Position numbers and translations under genes: made by a program. Shown in pieces: positions 8,471 to 18,358 of a DNA stretch of 64,000 bases. This DNA is from Streptococcus hyointestinalis. GTDB taxonomy: Bacteria; Bacillota; Bacilli; Lactobacillales; Streptococcaceae. The stretch lies in NCBI RefSeq assembly GCF_011039275.1, contig NZ_JAAKGB010000001.1, positions 372,001-436,000 of the forward strand, read 5' to 3'. The notes beneath the pieces are model-generated. The model had not been told where the DNA came from. It made no database searches and worked only from the letters and a program-made list of their open reading frames with translations. Every line of letters begins with the position of its first letter. Within the stretch, counting starts at the first letter, position 1.

Positions 8471-8886
8471 ACGCTCATCTCCTTTTGGATGGTTTCAGCG
8501 AGCTTAGCTAATGCTTCAAAGTCAGGCTCATGCTCTGTGTAGGAAATAGCGAGCCCGTCATTGTCACCGTAGCGTGGGACAAGATGGATATGAGCGTGAA
8601 AGACTGTTTGTCCAGCGATTTCTTCGTTATTAGCGATGATGTTCATGCCAGCAGCGCCAGTTGCTTTTTTGAGGGCACGTGCAATCTTAGGGACACGTGA
8701 GAAGACAGTGCTTGCAGCGTCTTCGTCCATCTCAAGGACATTTCGCACATGCTGTTTTGGAATGACTAGTGTGTGTCCTTTGGTGGTTTGAGAAATATCT
8801 AAAAAGGCTAAAACCTCATCGTCTTCATACACTTTAGAAGAAGGAATGTCTCCAGAGACAATACGACAAAAAATACAATTATCCAT
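8467..8886 (-). CDS. hit: HIT family hydrolase
   Basis: 139 residues with the histidine triad HAHIHLVPR near the C-terminus and CIFCRIVSGDIPSSKVYEDD at the N-terminus (the Cys pair is a common structural zinc site). HIT enzymes hydrolyse nucleoside phosphoramidates and dinucleoside polyphosphates. The ribosome site GAAAGGG precedes the ATG. It is divergent from ecsA, an arrangement also known in Bacillus (hit-ecsAB), and shares a symmetric promoter with it. Confidence 0.93.
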   Translation of the reverse strand: MDNCIFCRIVSGDIPSSKVYEDDEVLAFLDISQTTKGHTLVIPKQHVRNVLEMDEDAASTVFSRVPKIARALKKATGAAGMNIIANNEEIAGQTVFHAHIHLVPRYGDNDGLAISYTEHEPDFEALAKLAETIQKEMSV

Positions 8887-8911
8887 AAAAGTACCCTTTC
8901 TATCCGTCTTT

Positions 8912-8941
8912 TTGTTATAATACTTACTATAAGTATAACAA
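8912..8941. promoter_or_regulatory. Symmetric bidirectional promoter between hit and ecsA
   Basis: On the plus strand TTGTTA (8912-8917), 16 bases, TATAAC (8934-8939) drives ecsA. On the minus strand TTGTTA (8936-8941), 16 bases, TATAAC (8914-8919) drives hit. The boxes of the two strands overlap almost completely and the region is a near-palindrome. Confidence 0.65.
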
Positions 8942-8958
8942 AGTTAGAGAGAAATCGC

Positions 8959-9684
8959 ATGTTAAAACTCGAAAATGTTACTGGCGGATATGTCAATATC
9001 CCCGTGTTAAAAAAGGTCTCTTTTGAGGTCGCTAACGGTGAGTTGGTAGGTCTCATTGGGCTAAATGGTGCTGGAAAGTCAACGACGATTAAGGAAATTA
9101 TCGGTCTTTTGACGCCTTATCAAGGCAAGATTAGGATTGATGGTGAGACGATTGAGGCAAACCAAGCGAGCTACCGCAAAAAGATTGGCTACATCCCTGA
9201 GACGCCTAGTCTCTATGAGGAGTTGACCCTTCGTGAGCATATTGAGACGGTGGCTATGGCTTATGATATTCCCGTCAAAGGAGCCCTGGAGCGTAGCGAG
9301 AAGCTATTAGAGCTCTTTCGTCTTAAGGACAAGCTTGATTGGTTTCCAACGCATTTTTCAAAGGGGATGAAGCAAAAGGTCATGATTATTTGTGCCTTTA
9401 TCATCCAGCCGAGTTTGCTGATTGTGGATGAGCCCTTCTTAGGGCTTGACCCGCTGGCGATTACAGACTTGATTGCTCTTTTGGAGGAGGAAAAGCAGAA
9501 GGGGACGTCGATTCTTATGAGTACGCATGTGCTGGATTCGGCAGAGAAGATGTGTGATCGCTTTGTCATTTTGCACCATGGCGAGGTTTTAGCAGATGGG
9601 ACACTGGCTGATTTGCGTCAGCAATTTCACATGGAAAACGCTAGTCTCAATGACATTTACATGCTACTAACAAAAGAGGTCTAG
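8959..9684 (+). CDS. ecsA: ABC transporter ATP-binding protein EcsA
   Basis: 241-residue ABC ATPase. Walker A GLNGAGKS is at residues 34-41, a degenerate signature FSKGMKQK replaces LSGGQ, and Walker B is LLIVDEP, followed by the switch His in STHVLD. It pairs with the EcsB permease encoded 1 base downstream. In Firmicutes EcsAB influences secretion, regulated intramembrane proteolysis and competence; the exported substrate may be a peptide but is not proven by sequence. Confidence 0.93.
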   Translation: MLKLENVTGGYVNIPVLKKVSFEVANGELVGLIGLNGAGKSTTIKEIIGLLTPYQGKIRIDGETIEANQASYRKKIGYIPETPSLYEELTLREHIETVAMAYDIPVKGALERSEKLLELFRLKDKLDWFPTHFSKGMKQKVMIICAFIIQPSLLIVDEPFLGLDPLAITDLIALLEEEKQKGTSILMSTHVLDSAEKMCDRFVILHHGEVLADGTLADLRQQFHMENASLNDIYMLLTKEV

Positions 9685-9685
9685 G

Positions 9686-10714
9686 ATGAGAGAACTATTT
9701 GATAAGAGGCGACGCACCTTTACCAATCAGGTGCTGAAGTATTTGCGCTATGTTTTTAATGACCATTTTGTCCTAGCTCTCATGTTCTTGCTTGGGTTTG
9801 TTTTGCTACAATACAGCCAATTGCTAGCGCATTTTCCAAAAGACACCTGGGTCGTGTGGCTAGTTATGATTTTGGTGATACTCGTCCTTTTAGGTTTTGG
9901 AAGCATTGCGACTTATTTGGAGAGTGCTGACCAGCAGTTTTTATTGCCAAAAGAAGAGGCAGTCCTTGCGCAAATCAAGCGTGCAAAGACCAGAGCTTAC
10001 AGTGTATGGGTGAGTGTGCAGACTATTGTTCTTATTATCTTAGCACCGATTTTTCTAAAGCTCGGTTTTGCGCCTTTGAGTTTTGTGCTCATGCTTGTGA
10101 TTCTAGCTTTTGTCAAGTGGTTTATCATGGACTATAAAGCAAAAAAATGGGTGCAAGCTGGCAAGTTAGACTGGGAGCGTGCTATTTTTGATGAGGAGAG
10201 ACGCAAGCAATCTCTCTTGAAGTTCTTTGCCCTGTTTACAACAGTCAAGGGTATCTCCACCTCGGTTAAGCGCCGTAAATTCTTAGACGGTGTACTCAAG
10301 CTCCTACAAAAGAAAAAACTCTGGTCCAACCTCTATGTGAGGGCGTTCCTACGCAGTGGTGACTATTTTTCCCTTTTTGTGCGTCTATTTGCGCTAGCTG
10401 TGTTGTCTCTGCTCTTTATTAGCAACCGCTTTTTAGCAGCAGGTCTGGCTCTCGTTTTTAACTATCTCTTGCTCTTTCAGCTCTTAGCACTCTATAGCCA
10501 TTATGATTACCAATACCTCATCAAACTCTATCCGATTGGAAATCAAGAAAAAAAGCAGGATCTCAAGCAGTTTTTACGTGTGCTTGCTTATCTTATGACA
10601 GCTGTCGAGCTGGTATTGACCTTTAATCTTCAAGCTAGCCTCTTACTTGTGCTTGTGATGGTTGTCTTAGTTGAGGGCTATCTTTCTTACAAGATACGGA
10701 AGATGATTGACTAA
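9686..10714 (+). CDS. ecsB: ABC transporter permease EcsB
   Basis: 342 residues with about six to eight membrane helices and basic cytoplasmic loops; EcsB family signatures include the N-terminal RRRTFTNQVLKYLRYVFNDHF. Position directly after ecsA (gap of one base) makes it the membrane half of the EcsAB transporter. The 3' end runs 59 bases short of the ccrZ start, so ccrZ may be read from the same transcript. Confidence 0.9.
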   Translation: MRELFDKRRRTFTNQVLKYLRYVFNDHFVLALMFLLGFVLLQYSQLLAHFPKDTWVVWLVMILVILVLLGFGSIATYLESADQQFLLPKEEAVLAQIKRAKTRAYSVWVSVQTIVLIILAPIFLKLGFAPLSFVLMLVILAFVKWFIMDYKAKKWVQAGKLDWERAIFDEERRKQSLLKFFALFTTVKGISTSVKRRKFLDGVLKLLQKKKLWSNLYVRAFLRSGDYFSLFVRLFALAVLSLLFISNRFLAAGLALVFNYLLLFQLLALYSHYDYQYLIKLYPIGNQEKKQDLKQFLRVLAYLMTAVELVLTFNLQASLLLVLVMVVLVEGYLSYKIRKMID

Positions 10715-10772
10715 GTGCTTAAAAACAAGTAAAATGGTGATAGAAATCAAGTCATCTAGAAAGGAGAAGCCT

Positions 10773-11573
10773 GTGGCTAATTCAGAACAAGAGCTTACCC
10801 TCACGCCTTTACGTGGCAAGAGTGGCAAGGCTTATATTGGACAATATCCTAATGGAGAGCGTATCTTTGTCAAGTTAAATACCACTCCGATTTTACCTGC
10901 CCTTGCAAAAGAACAAATCGCTCCGCAACTTTTGTGGGCAAGACGTACCGCAAATGGTGATATGATGAGTGCGCAGGAGTGGTTGGATGGACGGATTTTG
11001 ACACGTGAGGACATGACCAGTAAACAAGTCATGCAAATCCTAGTGCGCCTGCACAAGTCAAGACCCTTAGTCAACCAACTCTTACAGTTGGACTATAAAA
11101 TTGAAAATCCCTATGATTTATTAGTGTCTTGGGAGAAAAATGCTGCGCTGCAAATCCGTGAAAATACTTATCTGCAAAGCGTTGTCAAGGATCTTCGCCG
11201 TAGTCTCCCTGAGTTCAATTCAGATATTGCAACCATTGTCCACGGTGACATTAAAAACAGCAACTGGATTATCACAACGAGTGGGCTGATTTATCTGGTG
11301 GATTGGGATTCTGTACGCTTGACCGATCGGATGTATGATGTGGCCTATCTCCTTAGTCACTACATCCCTAGAAATCGTTGGCATGAGTGGCTAAAAGGCT
11401 ATGGCTACAAGGATAATGAGAAGGTCCGCCGTAAAATCAATTGGTTTGGGCAGTTCTCTTATCTCAATCAGATTACCACATGTTTTGACCAACGTGATAT
11501 GGAGTATGTCAACCAAGAAATCTATGGTTTACGTAAATTTAGAGAAATGATGACAAAAGAAGATGCGAGTTAG
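10773..11573 (+). CDS. ccrZ: Cell-cycle regulator CcrZ, phosphotransferase-like
   Basis: About 266 residues of aminoglycoside/choline-kinase-like fold with the catalytic HGDIKNSNW and the metal-binding [17 protein letters not shown]. The N-terminal [21 protein letters not shown] and the order ecsAB-ccrZ-trmB match pneumococcal CcrZ (YtmP in Bacillus), which links division to replication initiation through DnaA. The start is GTG 10773: AAAGGAG lies 6 bases upstream and the protein begins at the conserved N-terminus, whereas an upstream in-frame ATG at 10707 has no ribosome site and overlaps ecsB. Confidence 0.9.
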   Translation: MANSEQELTLTPLRGKSGKAYIGQYPNGERIFVKLNTTPILPALAKEQIAPQLLWARRTANGDMMSAQEWLDGRILTREDMTSKQVMQILVRLHKSRPLVNQLLQLDYKIENPYDLLVSWEKNAALQIRENTYLQSVVKDLRRSLPEFNSDIATIVHGDIKNSNWIITTSGLIYLVDWDSVRLTDRMYDVAYLLSHYIPRNRWHEWLKGYGYKDNEKVRRKINWFGQFSYLNQITTCFDQRDMEYVNQEIYGLRKFREMMTKEDAS

Positions 11574-12204
11574 ACGACGTAAAGGTGCCGAGGAACACCT
11601 AGCAAACCATCCTCAGTTTGTAGTTTCAAAACCAGAAGACGCCAAAGGACATTGGCAGGAGCTTTTTGGTAATAACAACCCCATCCACATCGAGGTTGGC
11701 TCAGGAAAAGGTGCTTTTATCACAGGAATGGCAAAGCAAAACCCTGATATCAACTATATCGGCATTGACCTGCAGCCGTCTGTGCTTAGCTATGCGCTTG
11801 ATAAAGTGATTGCAAGTGATTGTCCCAATGTCAAGCTGCTCTTAGTAGACGGCTCTAGCTTGACTGATTATTTTGAAAATGGCGAAGTGGATCTGATGTA
11901 TCTGAACTTTAGCGACCCTTGGCCTAAAAAACGTCATGAAAAACGTCGCTTGACCTACAAGACTTTTTTGGACACTTATCAGCAGATTTTGCCTGAAAAG
12001 GGTGAGATTCACTTTAAGACGGATAATCGTGGTCTGTTTGAGTACAGTCTTGCTAGCATGTCCCAGTACGGCATGACCATCAAGCAGGTTTGGCTAGATT
12101 TGCATGCTAGTGACTTTGAGGGAAATGTCATGACAGAGTACGAAGAGAAATTTTCAAACAAAGGTCAGGTGATCTACAGGGTTGAAGTTTCTTTCAATTC
12201 ATGA
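11563..12204 (+). CDS. trmB: tRNA (guanine-46-N7)-methyltransferase
   Basis: 213 residues. The SAM-binding loop is EVGSGKGAF, followed by GIDLQPS, and the TrmB signature [16 protein letters not shown] contains the catalytic Asp and the tRNA-binding basic patch. It methylates N7 of G46 in the variable loop of tRNAs. It overlaps ccrZ by 11 bases, as in other streptococci. Confidence 0.96.
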   Translation: MRVRRRKGAEEHLANHPQFVVSKPEDAKGHWQELFGNNNPIHIEVGSGKGAFITGMAKQNPDINYIGIDLQPSVLSYALDKVIASDCPNVKLLLVDGSSLTDYFENGEVDLMYLNFSDPWPKKRHEKRRLTYKTFLDTYQQILPEKGEIHFKTDNRGLFEYSLASMSQYGMTIKQVWLDLHASDFEGNVMTEYEEKFSNKGQVIYRVEVSFNS

Positions 12205-12245
12205 TACAATAAATGGAGTTTATGTCTACCATAGACTTCTTATGT

Positions 12246-12331
12246 GGAGAGGTCGCATAGAGGCCGAGTGCGCACGCTTGGAAAGCGTGTAGTCCTTAAC
12301 GGGGCTCGGGGGTTCGAATCCCCTCCTCTCC
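12246..12331 (+). tRNA. tRNA-Ser, anticodon GGA
   Basis: Acceptor stem GGAGAGG / CCTCTCC, three-base-pair D stem (GCA/TGC) with loop TAGAGGCCGAG, anticodon stem CACGC / GCGTG around TTGGAAA (anticodon GGA, reads UCC and UCU), long class II variable arm, and T arm GGGGG-TTCGAAT-CCCCT. CCA is not encoded. The base after the acceptor stem is T, whereas G is the common serine discriminator base. Confidence 0.93.
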
Positions 12332-12424
12332 TTTTAATGTGTTGATATATCAAGGGTTTAGAGTGTTTCACCCGCTTTTCATCCGTTAAATTTCAAGTTT
12401 TTGAAAAATCTCTTTGACTATATA

Positions 12425-12460
12425 AGAGTGATTGGTACAGTTTTACCAGTCACTCTTTTT
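12425..12460 (+). terminator. Terminator downstream of tRNA-Ser
   Basis: Stem AGAGTGA-T-TGGTA / TACCA-G-TCACTCT with a short loop and a following T-run. It would end the trmB/tRNA-Ser transcript. Confidence 0.7.
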
Positions 12461-12518
12461 ATGACGTTATGTTCAAGCTAATTATCTAATAGAGCTTCCT
12501 CTCCTTTGAGTTTAGGAC

Positions 12519-12547
12519 TTGTCTTATAGTCAAGTCTGTGGTATAAT
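12519..12547 (+). promoter_or_regulatory. Promoter of the rimP-nusA-infB operon
   Basis: TTGTCT (12519-12524), 17 bases, TATAAT (12542-12547) with TG at 12539-12540 giving an extended -10. It lies ~140 bases before rimP. Confidence 0.7.
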
Positions 12548-12569
12548 GACTATAAAGTAGTACTAGAAT

Positions 12570-12666
12570 AGGAGGGGCGGAGTTGATGACTTCGCCTCTT
12601 ATCTTGTACGAAAAGTGCCAAAGCACAAGTTGAATAAATAGCTTAGAAAGCTCTGTCTTTCTAAGG
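12570..12666 (+). promoter_or_regulatory. Structured 5' leader of the rimP operon
   Basis: Two hairpins are visible in the ~130-base leader: GGGGCGGAGTT pairing with GACTTCGCCTC around GAT (about 12574-12598), and CTTAGAAAG / CTTTCTAAG around CTCTGT (12642-12665). Neither is followed by a T-run, so they are not simple terminators. They could control nusA-operon expression, which is autoregulated in other bacteria, but this is inference. Confidence 0.45.
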
Positions 12667-12684
12667 CTAGAGAGTAAGGAGGGG

Positions 12685-13167
12685 ATGAGTATCGCAGCAG
12701 CAGATATTATTGCCATTGTCACAGAGACTGTGAGTCCTGTGATCAAGGCACCATTTGAGTTGGTGGATGTCGAGTATGGAAAGCTTGGCGGTGATTATGT
12801 GTTAAGTATTTTGGTGGATAAGCCAGAAGGGATCACCGTTGAGGATACGGCGGATTTGACTGAGGTCATCAGCCCACTACTTGATACTATAAAGCCAGAT
12901 CCATTTCCAGAGCAGTACATGCTAGAGATTTCAAGTCCTGGTTTAGAGCGTCCGTTAAAGACCAAAGAAAGCTTACAAAATGCTGTTGGCTCTTATGTCA
13001 ATATCAGCCTTTATCAAGCTATTGATAAGGTCAAGGTGTTTGAGGGAGACTTGGTTGCTTTTGATGGGGATGAGCTGACGCTAAACTATAAGGACAAGAC
13101 ACGTACAAAAACCGTTACGATTCCCTATCAGACGGTAGCCAAAGCCCGCTTAGCTGTTAAACTTTAA
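12685..13167 (+). CDS. rimP: Ribosome maturation factor RimP
   Basis: 160 residues. Contains the RimP hallmarks [30 protein letters not shown], and [13 protein letters not shown]. RimP binds the 30S precursor and is needed for S12/central pseudoknot assembly. It begins the rimP-nusA-rnpM-ylxQ-infB-rbfA operon. The GGAGG ribosome site is only about 3 bases from the ATG, closer than usual, so a slightly later initiation cannot be excluded. Confidence 0.95.
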   Translation: MSIAAADIIAIVTETVSPVIKAPFELVDVEYGKLGGDYVLSILVDKPEGITVEDTADLTEVISPLLDTIKPDPFPEQYMLEISSPGLERPLKTKESLQNAVGSYVNISLYQAIDKVKVFEGDLVAFDGDELTLNYKDKTRTKTVTIPYQTVAKARLAVKL

Positions 13168-13203
13168 GAAAGGAAATTTCTTGTTAAGCAAGAAGAAGAC
13201 ATT

Positions 13204-14442
13204 ATGAGCAAAGAAATGCTAGAAGCCTTCCGCGTTTTGGAAGAAGAAAAACACATCAATAAAGCTGACATCATCGATGCTGTGACTGAGTCCCTAAAAG
13301 CGGCTTATAAGCGTCGTTATGGACAGTCTGAAAGCTGTGCCATTGAGTTTGATGAAAAGACAGGTGACTTTAAAGTCTTTACCGTTCGTGAGGTTGTAGA
13401 CGAAGTTTTTGATAGTCGCTTGGAAATTAGCTTAAAAGATGCTCTTAAGATTAGCTCAGCTTATGAGTTGGGAGACAAGATTCGCTTTGAAGAGTCTGTC
13501 AATGAATTTGGGCGTGTCGCAGCACAATCCGCTAAACAGACCATCATGGAAAAAATGCGCCGTCAAATGCGTGAAATTACCTACAATGAATACAAAGAGC
13601 ATGAAGGTGAAATCATGACAGGAACGGTTGAACGTTTTGACCAACGCTTTATCTATGTCAATCTCGGCTCACTTGAGGCGCAATTGTCTCACCAAGACCA
13701 AATTGCTGGTGAGCGCTTCAAATCGCATGACATGATTGATGTTTATGTCTACAAGGTTGAAAACAACCCTAAAGGGGTCAATGTTTTTGTAAGCCGTAGC
13801 CACCCAGAGTTCATCAAGCGCATTATGGAGCGTGAAATTCCAGAAGTGTTTGATGGCACAGTTGAGATTATGAGTGTGGCTCGTGAGGCTGGAGACCGTA
13901 CAAAGGTTGCTGTTCGTAGCCACAATCCAAATGTTGACGCTATCGGGACAATCGTTGGTCGTGGTGGCAGCAACATCAAAAAAGTGGTCAGCAACTTCCA
14001 TCCAAAACGCATCGATCCAAAGACAGGCGTTGAAATTCCTGTTGAGGAAAATATCGATGTCATCCAGTGGGTAGAAGATCCAGCTGAATTCATCTACAAT
14101 GCCATTGCACCAGCTGAGGTGGATATGGTCTTGTTTGATGACGAGGATAGCAAGCGTGCTACTGTTGTCGTTCCAGACAACAAACTTTCTCTTGCTATTG
14201 GACGCCGTGGGCAAAATGTCCGCTTGGCAGCACATCTGACAGGCTATCGTATCGACATCAAGTCAGCTAGTGAATACGAAAAGATTGAAGCTGAAAAAGC
14301 TAAAGCCATCGAAGAAGCAGCTCTTGAAGCTAGCGATAGCTTAGCAGAGGATTTGGCTGAAAATATCGCAGAATTGGCAGAAGATTTGACCAGTCAAGAA
14401 GCTCAAGAAACAAGTGATGAGCAAGAGACTGCAGCAGAATAA
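13204..14442 (+). CDS. nusA: Transcription elongation/termination factor NusA
   Basis: 412 residues: N-terminal RNA polymerase-binding domain (about 1-125), S1 domain (about 132-200, from [20 protein letters not shown]), and KH1/KH2 domains ([14 protein letters not shown] and [15 protein letters not shown]). The C-terminus after about residue 345 is an Ala/Glu-rich acidic tail in place of the repeats found in Proteobacteria, as is normal in Firmicutes. NusA modulates pausing, intrinsic termination and antitermination. Confidence 0.97.
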   Translation: MSKEMLEAFRVLEEEKHINKADIIDAVTESLKAAYKRRYGQSESCAIEFDEKTGDFKVFTVREVVDEVFDSRLEISLKDALKISSAYELGDKIRFEESVNEFGRVAAQSAKQTIMEKMRRQMREITYNEYKEHEGEIMTGTVERFDQRFIYVNLGSLEAQLSHQDQIAGERFKSHDMIDVYVYKVENNPKGVNVFVSRSHPEFIKRIMEREIPEVFDGTVEIMSVAREAGDRTKVAVRSHNPNVDAIGTIVGRGGSNIKKVVSNFHPKRIDPKTGVEIPVEENIDVIQWVEDPAEFIYNAIAPAEVDMVLFDDEDSKRATVVVPDNKLSLAIGRRGQNVRLAAHLTGYRIDIKSASEYEKIEAEKAKAIEEAALEASDSLAEDLAENIAELAEDLTSQEAQETSDEQETAAE

Positions 14443-14462
14443 AACAGAAATAGAGGTGTTTC

Positions 14463-14759
14463 ATGGCTAAAACAAGAAAAATACCTTTACGCAAGTCAGT
14501 TGTGTCAGGGGAGGTCATTGACAAGCGTGACCTTCTGCGTATCGTCAAAAACAAAGACGGTGAGGTTTTCATTGACCCGACTGGCAAACAAAATGGTCGT
14601 GGAGCTTATATCAAGTTAGATAATAGCGAGGCTGCTTTGGCTAAGAAAAACAAGGTCTTTAATCGCAGTTTTTCCATGGATGTACCAGATAGTTTTTATG
14701 ATGAATTGATTGCTTATGTCGATCATAAAGTCAAAAGAAGAGAGCTCGGTCTTGACTAG
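14463..14759 (+). CDS. rnpM: YlxR/RnpM family RNA-binding protein (RNase P modulator)
   Basis: 98 residues with the DUF448 signature: RKSVVSGEVIDKRDLLRIVKN followed by DPTGKQNGRGAYI (the GRGAY motif). The family binds RNA; in Bacillus it has been linked to modulation of RNase P. It lies between nusA and ylxQ and overlaps ylxQ by 8 bases. Confidence 0.92.
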   Translation: MAKTRKIPLRKSVVSGEVIDKRDLLRIVKNKDGEVFIDPTGKQNGRGAYIKLDNSEAALAKKNKVFNRSFSMDVPDSFYDELIAYVDHKVKRRELGLD

Positions 14760-15057
14760 TGTAGAAAAATTGTGCAATCTGATTGGTCTAGCGCAGCGTG
14801 CAGGCTGTCTTGTCTCTGGCGAAGAGCAGGTGATTAAAGCCATCCAAACACAAAAAGCGCAGCTTGTCTTTTTAGCGAGTGACGCTAAGAGCAATCTGAC
14901 CAAGAAGATAACAGATAAAGGTAAATATTATCAAATAGAAGTCTCCACAGTGTTAACAACATTGCAATTAAGCGCTTCTGTTGGCAAGGCTCGCAAGGTT
15001 CTTGCCATTACAGACGCTGGATTTTCAAAGAAAATGAGGACTCTTATGAACGAATAG
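14752..15057 (+). CDS. ylxQ: YlxQ, L7Ae-like ribosomal protein paralogue
   Basis: About 101 residues of L7Ae/L30e fold: [42 protein letters not shown] and [13 protein letters not shown]. Such proteins bind kink-turn RNA. The start is set at TTG 14752, which overlaps the rnpM stop and begins the protein at the conserved N-terminus; an in-frame ATG at 14710 would give 14 extra residues inside rnpM and has no ribosome site. Confidence 0.85.
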   Translation: MTSVEKLCNLIGLAQRAGCLVSGEEQVIKAIQTQKAQLVFLASDAKSNLTKKITDKGKYYQIEVSTVLTTLQLSASVGKARKVLAITDAGFSKKMRTLMNE

Positions 15058-15073
15058 AATAGGAGGACATAAT

Positions 15074-17800
15074 TTGTCAAAGAAGAGATTATACGAAATC
15101 GCAAAAGAAGTCGGCAAGCCTAGTAAGGAAATTGTCGCTTATGCTCAATCACTGGGGTTAGAGGTGAAAAGCCACTCCTCTAGTGTCGAAGAGAGCGATG
15201 CTAAACGTATTGTAGCGAATTTTTCAGCTCCTAAAAAAGTTGAAAAAGCTCCACAAAAGACAAATGACAAGAACGTCGTAGCAAAACCAGCTGCTGAGCG
15301 TAAGGAAGCGCCTAAGGCGCAAAAAGTACAGTCAGCACCAGCTACGCAAGCAAAACCGCAAAGCCGTAACTTTAAGGCTGAGCGTGAAGCAAAGGCACGT
15401 GAGCAAGAGCAACGTCGCCAAAATAATCGCAGAAACGTCCGCAAGGCTGATAGAGGTGAGCGTCGTGATAATCGCAACCAAAAATCATCTCAAAACCGCA
15501 ACAATCGTCCGCAAAACGGACAAAATCGCTTTGCAAACAACCGTCAAGCGGATAATCGTGCCAATAAACAGTCTGGTGGTCGCATTGACTTTAAGGCAAG
15601 AGCTGCGGCGCTCAAGGCAGAGCAAAATGCAGAGTATTCTCGTATGAGCGAGGAGCGTTTCCACAAGGAACAAGAAGCCAAAGCCAACCGCCAAAAAGAA
15701 GAAGCTCTGGCTAAAAAAGCTAAGAGCGAAGCTAAAGTTCAAGAAGAAGCGAAAAAAGCCAAACAAGCCCCAGCGGCTAAAGTGGCTGTTGCTCAAGAGC
15801 CAGCCAAAGAAGCGGTTGACACAAGACGTAAAAAACAAAACCGTCCCGATAAAAGTCGTGATTACAATCGTGACAACGAGGACGGACCAAAACAAACAAA
15901 AAATAAGAGAAGTTGGAATAGTCAGAACCAAGTGAGAAATCAACGAAATAGTAACTGGAATCCTAAGAAAAACAAAAAAGGCAAGAACAATCGTAATAGC
16001 GCTCCAAAACCAGTCACAGAGCGTAAGTTCCATGAATTGCCAAAAGAATTTGAGTACACAGAAGGCATGACTGTTGCCGAAATCGCAAAACGTATCAAAC
16101 GTGAACCTGCTGAGATTGTTAAAAAACTCTTTATGATGGGTGTGATGGCAACGCAAAACCAATCACTAGATGGTGATACCATTGAGCTTTTGATGGTGGA
16201 TTATGGTATTGAGGCACATGCCAAGGTAGAAGTGGATGAAGCCGATATCGAGCGCTTCTTTGTTGATGACGATTACCTCAACAAAGATAAACTCGAGGAG
16301 CGTCCACCAGTTGTTACCATCATGGGTCACGTCGACCACGGTAAGACAACTCTTCTAGATACGCTGCGTAATTCACGTGTGGCAACAGGTGAAGCTGGTG
16401 GTATCACTCAGCATATCGGAGCTTATCAGATCGAAGCAGATGGCAAGAAGATTACCTTCCTTGATACACCAGGGCATGCTGCCTTTACAAGTATGCGTGC
16501 ACGTGGTGCTTCTGTCACTGATATTACTATCTTGATTGTTGCAGCAGACGACGGTGTTATGCCACAAACCATCGAAGCCATCAACCACTCAAAAGCAGCT
16601 GGTGTCCCAATCATCGTTGCTATCAATAAAATTGATAAGCCAGGAGCTAATCCTGAGCGTGTTATCGGTGAATTGGCAGAGCACGGTGTCATCTCAACAG
16701 CTTGGGGTGGCGATAGCGAGTTTGTCGAAATCTCTGCTAAATTTGGACAAAACATCGATGAGCTTTTAGAGACCGTTCTTTTGGTTGCTGAGATGGAAGA
16801 GCTAAAAGCAGACCCTACGGTTCGTGCTATCGGTACTGTTATCGAAGCACGCCTTGACAAAGGAAAAGGGGCTGTTGCGACCCTTCTTGTACAGCAAGGT
16901 ACCTTGCATGTCCAAGACCCAATCGTTGTCGGCAATACCTTTGGTCGTGTCCGTGCCATGGTCAATGACCTTGGACGTCGTGTTAAGGTCGCTGGACCAT
17001 CAACACCAGTCTCTATCACAGGGCTCAATGAAGCGCCTATGGCAGGAGACCACTTTGCGGTTTATGCAGATGAAAAAGCTGCTCGTGCTGCCGGTGAAGA
17101 ACGTGCTAAACGTGCCCTTCTCAAACAACGTCAAATGACACACCGTGTCAGCCTTGAAAACCTCTTTGATACCCTCAAAGCTGGTGAAGTCAAGTCTGTT
17201 AACGTCATCATCAAAGCAGATGTGCAAGGTTCTGTCGAAGCCTTGGCTGCGTCTCTTCTTAAGATTGATGTTGAAGGTGTCAAGGTCAATGTCGTTCACT
17301 CTGCCGTTGGTGCCATCAACGAATCAGACGTGACACTTGCGGAAGCCTCTAACGCTGTCATCATCGGATTTAACGTCCGTCCGACACCGCAAGCTCGCCA
17401 GCAAGCAGATAGCGACGATGTTGAGATTCGCTTGCACTCTATCATCTACAAGGTCATCGAAGAAGTCGAAGACGCTATGAAGGGTATGCTTGACCCTGAA
17501 TTTGAAGAAAAAATCATCGGTGAAGCAATTGTCCGTGAAACCTTCAAAGTCTCTAAAGTGGGTACTATCGGAGGCTTCATGGTGACAAGTGGTAAGGTAA
17601 CTAGAGATTCTAGCGTTCGTGTCATCCGTGATGGTGTCGTTATCTACGATGGTAAACTGGCTAGTCTGAAACACTTCAAAGACGACGTTAAAGAAATCGG
17701 CAATGCCCAAGAGGGTGGTCTTATGATTGAAGGCTACAACGACATCAAGGTTGATGACGTGATTGAAGCCTACATCATGGAAGAAATCGACCGTCGCTAA
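15074..17800 (+). CDS. infB: Translation initiation factor IF-2
   Basis: 908 residues, starting at TTG 15074 with AGGAGG upstream. Residues ~1-50 form the helical IF2-N domain ([20 protein letters not shown]). A long, charged, low-complexity Lys/Arg/Gln/Asn-rich linker runs to about 330, followed by a second IF2-N-like segment, then the GTPase domain with GHVDHGKTT (about 417), DTPGHAAF and NKIDK. C-terminal domains bind fMet-tRNA. It delivers initiator tRNA to the ribosome. Confidence 0.98.
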   Translation: MSKKRLYEIAKEVGKPSKEIVAYAQSLGLEVKSHSSSVEESDAKRIVANFSAPKKVEKAPQKTNDKNVVAKPAAERKEAPKAQKVQSAPATQAKPQSRNFKAEREAKAREQEQRRQNNRRNVRKADRGERRDNRNQKSSQNRNNRPQNGQNRFANNRQADNRANKQSGGRIDFKARAAALKAEQNAEYSRMSEERFHKEQEAKANRQKEEALAKKAKSEAKVQEEAKKAKQAPAAKVAVAQEPAKEAVDTRRKKQNRPDKSRDYNRDNEDGPKQTKNKRSWNSQNQVRNQRNSNWNPKKNKKGKNNRNSAPKPVTERKFHELPKEFEYTEGMTVAEIAKRIKREPAEIVKKLFMMGVMATQNQSLDGDTIELLMVDYGIEAHAKVEVDEADIERFFVDDDYLNKDKLEERPPVVTIMGHVDHGKTTLLDTLRNSRVATGEAGGITQHIGAYQIEADGKKITFLDTPGHAAFTSMRARGASVTDITILIVAADDGVMPQTIEAINHSKAAGVPIIVAINKIDKPGANPERVIGELAEHGVISTAWGGDSEFVEISAKFGQNIDELLETVLLVAEMEELKADPTVRAIGTVIEARLDKGKGAVATLLVQQGTLHVQDPIVVGNTFGRVRAMVNDLGRRVKVAGPSTPVSITGLNEAPMAGDHFAVYADEKAARAAGEERAKRALLKQRQMTHRVSLENLFDTLKAGEVKSVNVIIKADVQGSVEALAASLLKIDVEGVKVNVVHSAVGAINESDVTLAEASNAVIIGFNVRPTPQARQQADSDDVEIRLHSIIYKVIEEVEDAMKGMLDPEFEEKIIGEAIVRETFKVSKVGTIGGFMVTSGKVTRDSSVRVIRDGVVIYDGKLASLKHFKDDVKEIGNAQEGGLMIEGYNDIKVDDVIEAYIMEEIDRR

Positions 17801-17839
17801 TTCCATAAGCTAGTTTTTTAGAAGATAGAGAGGACTATT

Positions 17840-18193
17840 ATGGCAAATTCATTTCGTGTTGATCGTGTCGGTATGGAAATTAAGCGTGAAGTGAACGAGA
17901 TTTTGCAGAAAAAAGTCCGTGATCCACGTGTGCAAAATGTCACGATAACAGACGTTCAAATGCTGGGGGATTTGTCCATGGCTAAGGTGTTCTACACCGT
18001 CATGAGCGACCTGGCATCTGACAATGAAAAAGCCCAAATCGGACTTGAAAAAGCAACAGGTACTATCAAACGTGAGCTTGGAAAGAACTTATCCATGTAT
18101 AAGATTCCAGACTTGACCTTTATCAAGGACGAGTCTATCGCTTACGGCAATAAGATTGACCAGATGTTGCGTGATTTGGACGCTAAAAAATAA
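17840..18193 (+). CDS. rbfA: Ribosome-binding factor A
   Basis: 117 residues of the KH-like RbfA fold: [26 protein letters not shown] and [21 protein letters not shown]. RbfA acts in 16S rRNA 5' end processing and 30S maturation. It is the last gene of the rimP operon and is followed directly by a strong terminator. Confidence 0.96.
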   Translation: MANSFRVDRVGMEIKREVNEILQKKVRDPRVQNVTITDVQMLGDLSMAKVFYTVMSDLASDNEKAQIGLEKATGTIKRELGKNLSMYKIPDLTFIKDESIAYGNKIDQMLRDLDAKK

Positions 18194-18197
18194 AGCA

Positions 18198-18229
18198 AAA
18201 ACCAGTTTGACTTGTCAAACTGGTTTTTT
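18198..18229 (+). terminator. Terminator of the rimP-rbfA operon
   Basis: Twelve-base stem AAACCAGTTTGA / TCAAACTGGTTT with a four-base loop and a T-run. Confidence 0.88.
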
Positions 18230-18358
18230 GATGACCTTTTAGGACGAAAATGCGACCATTTAGGAAATCGGATTAACATGTAACCGTTTTTGTGATATAC
18301 TTAAACTAACAAAAAGGTACAATTATTTGGTTTTTAAAAAGGAAAAGAGGTGTTTCTT

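Noticed and set aside
12332..12424. Phage or ICE attachment site downstream of tRNA-Ser
   Set aside because: tRNA 3' ends are common attachment sites, but I found no repeat of the tRNA end, no integrase gene and no remnant coding sequence.
12486..12746. 86-codon minus-strand frame opposite the rimP leader
   Set aside because: It crosses the operon promoter and leader and has no ribosome site; the plus-strand features explain the region.
15485..16162. 225-codon minus-strand frame opposite infB
   Set aside because: It is the mirror of the Lys/Arg/Asn-rich IF-2 linker; composition gives a spurious Phe/Leu/Val-rich frame.
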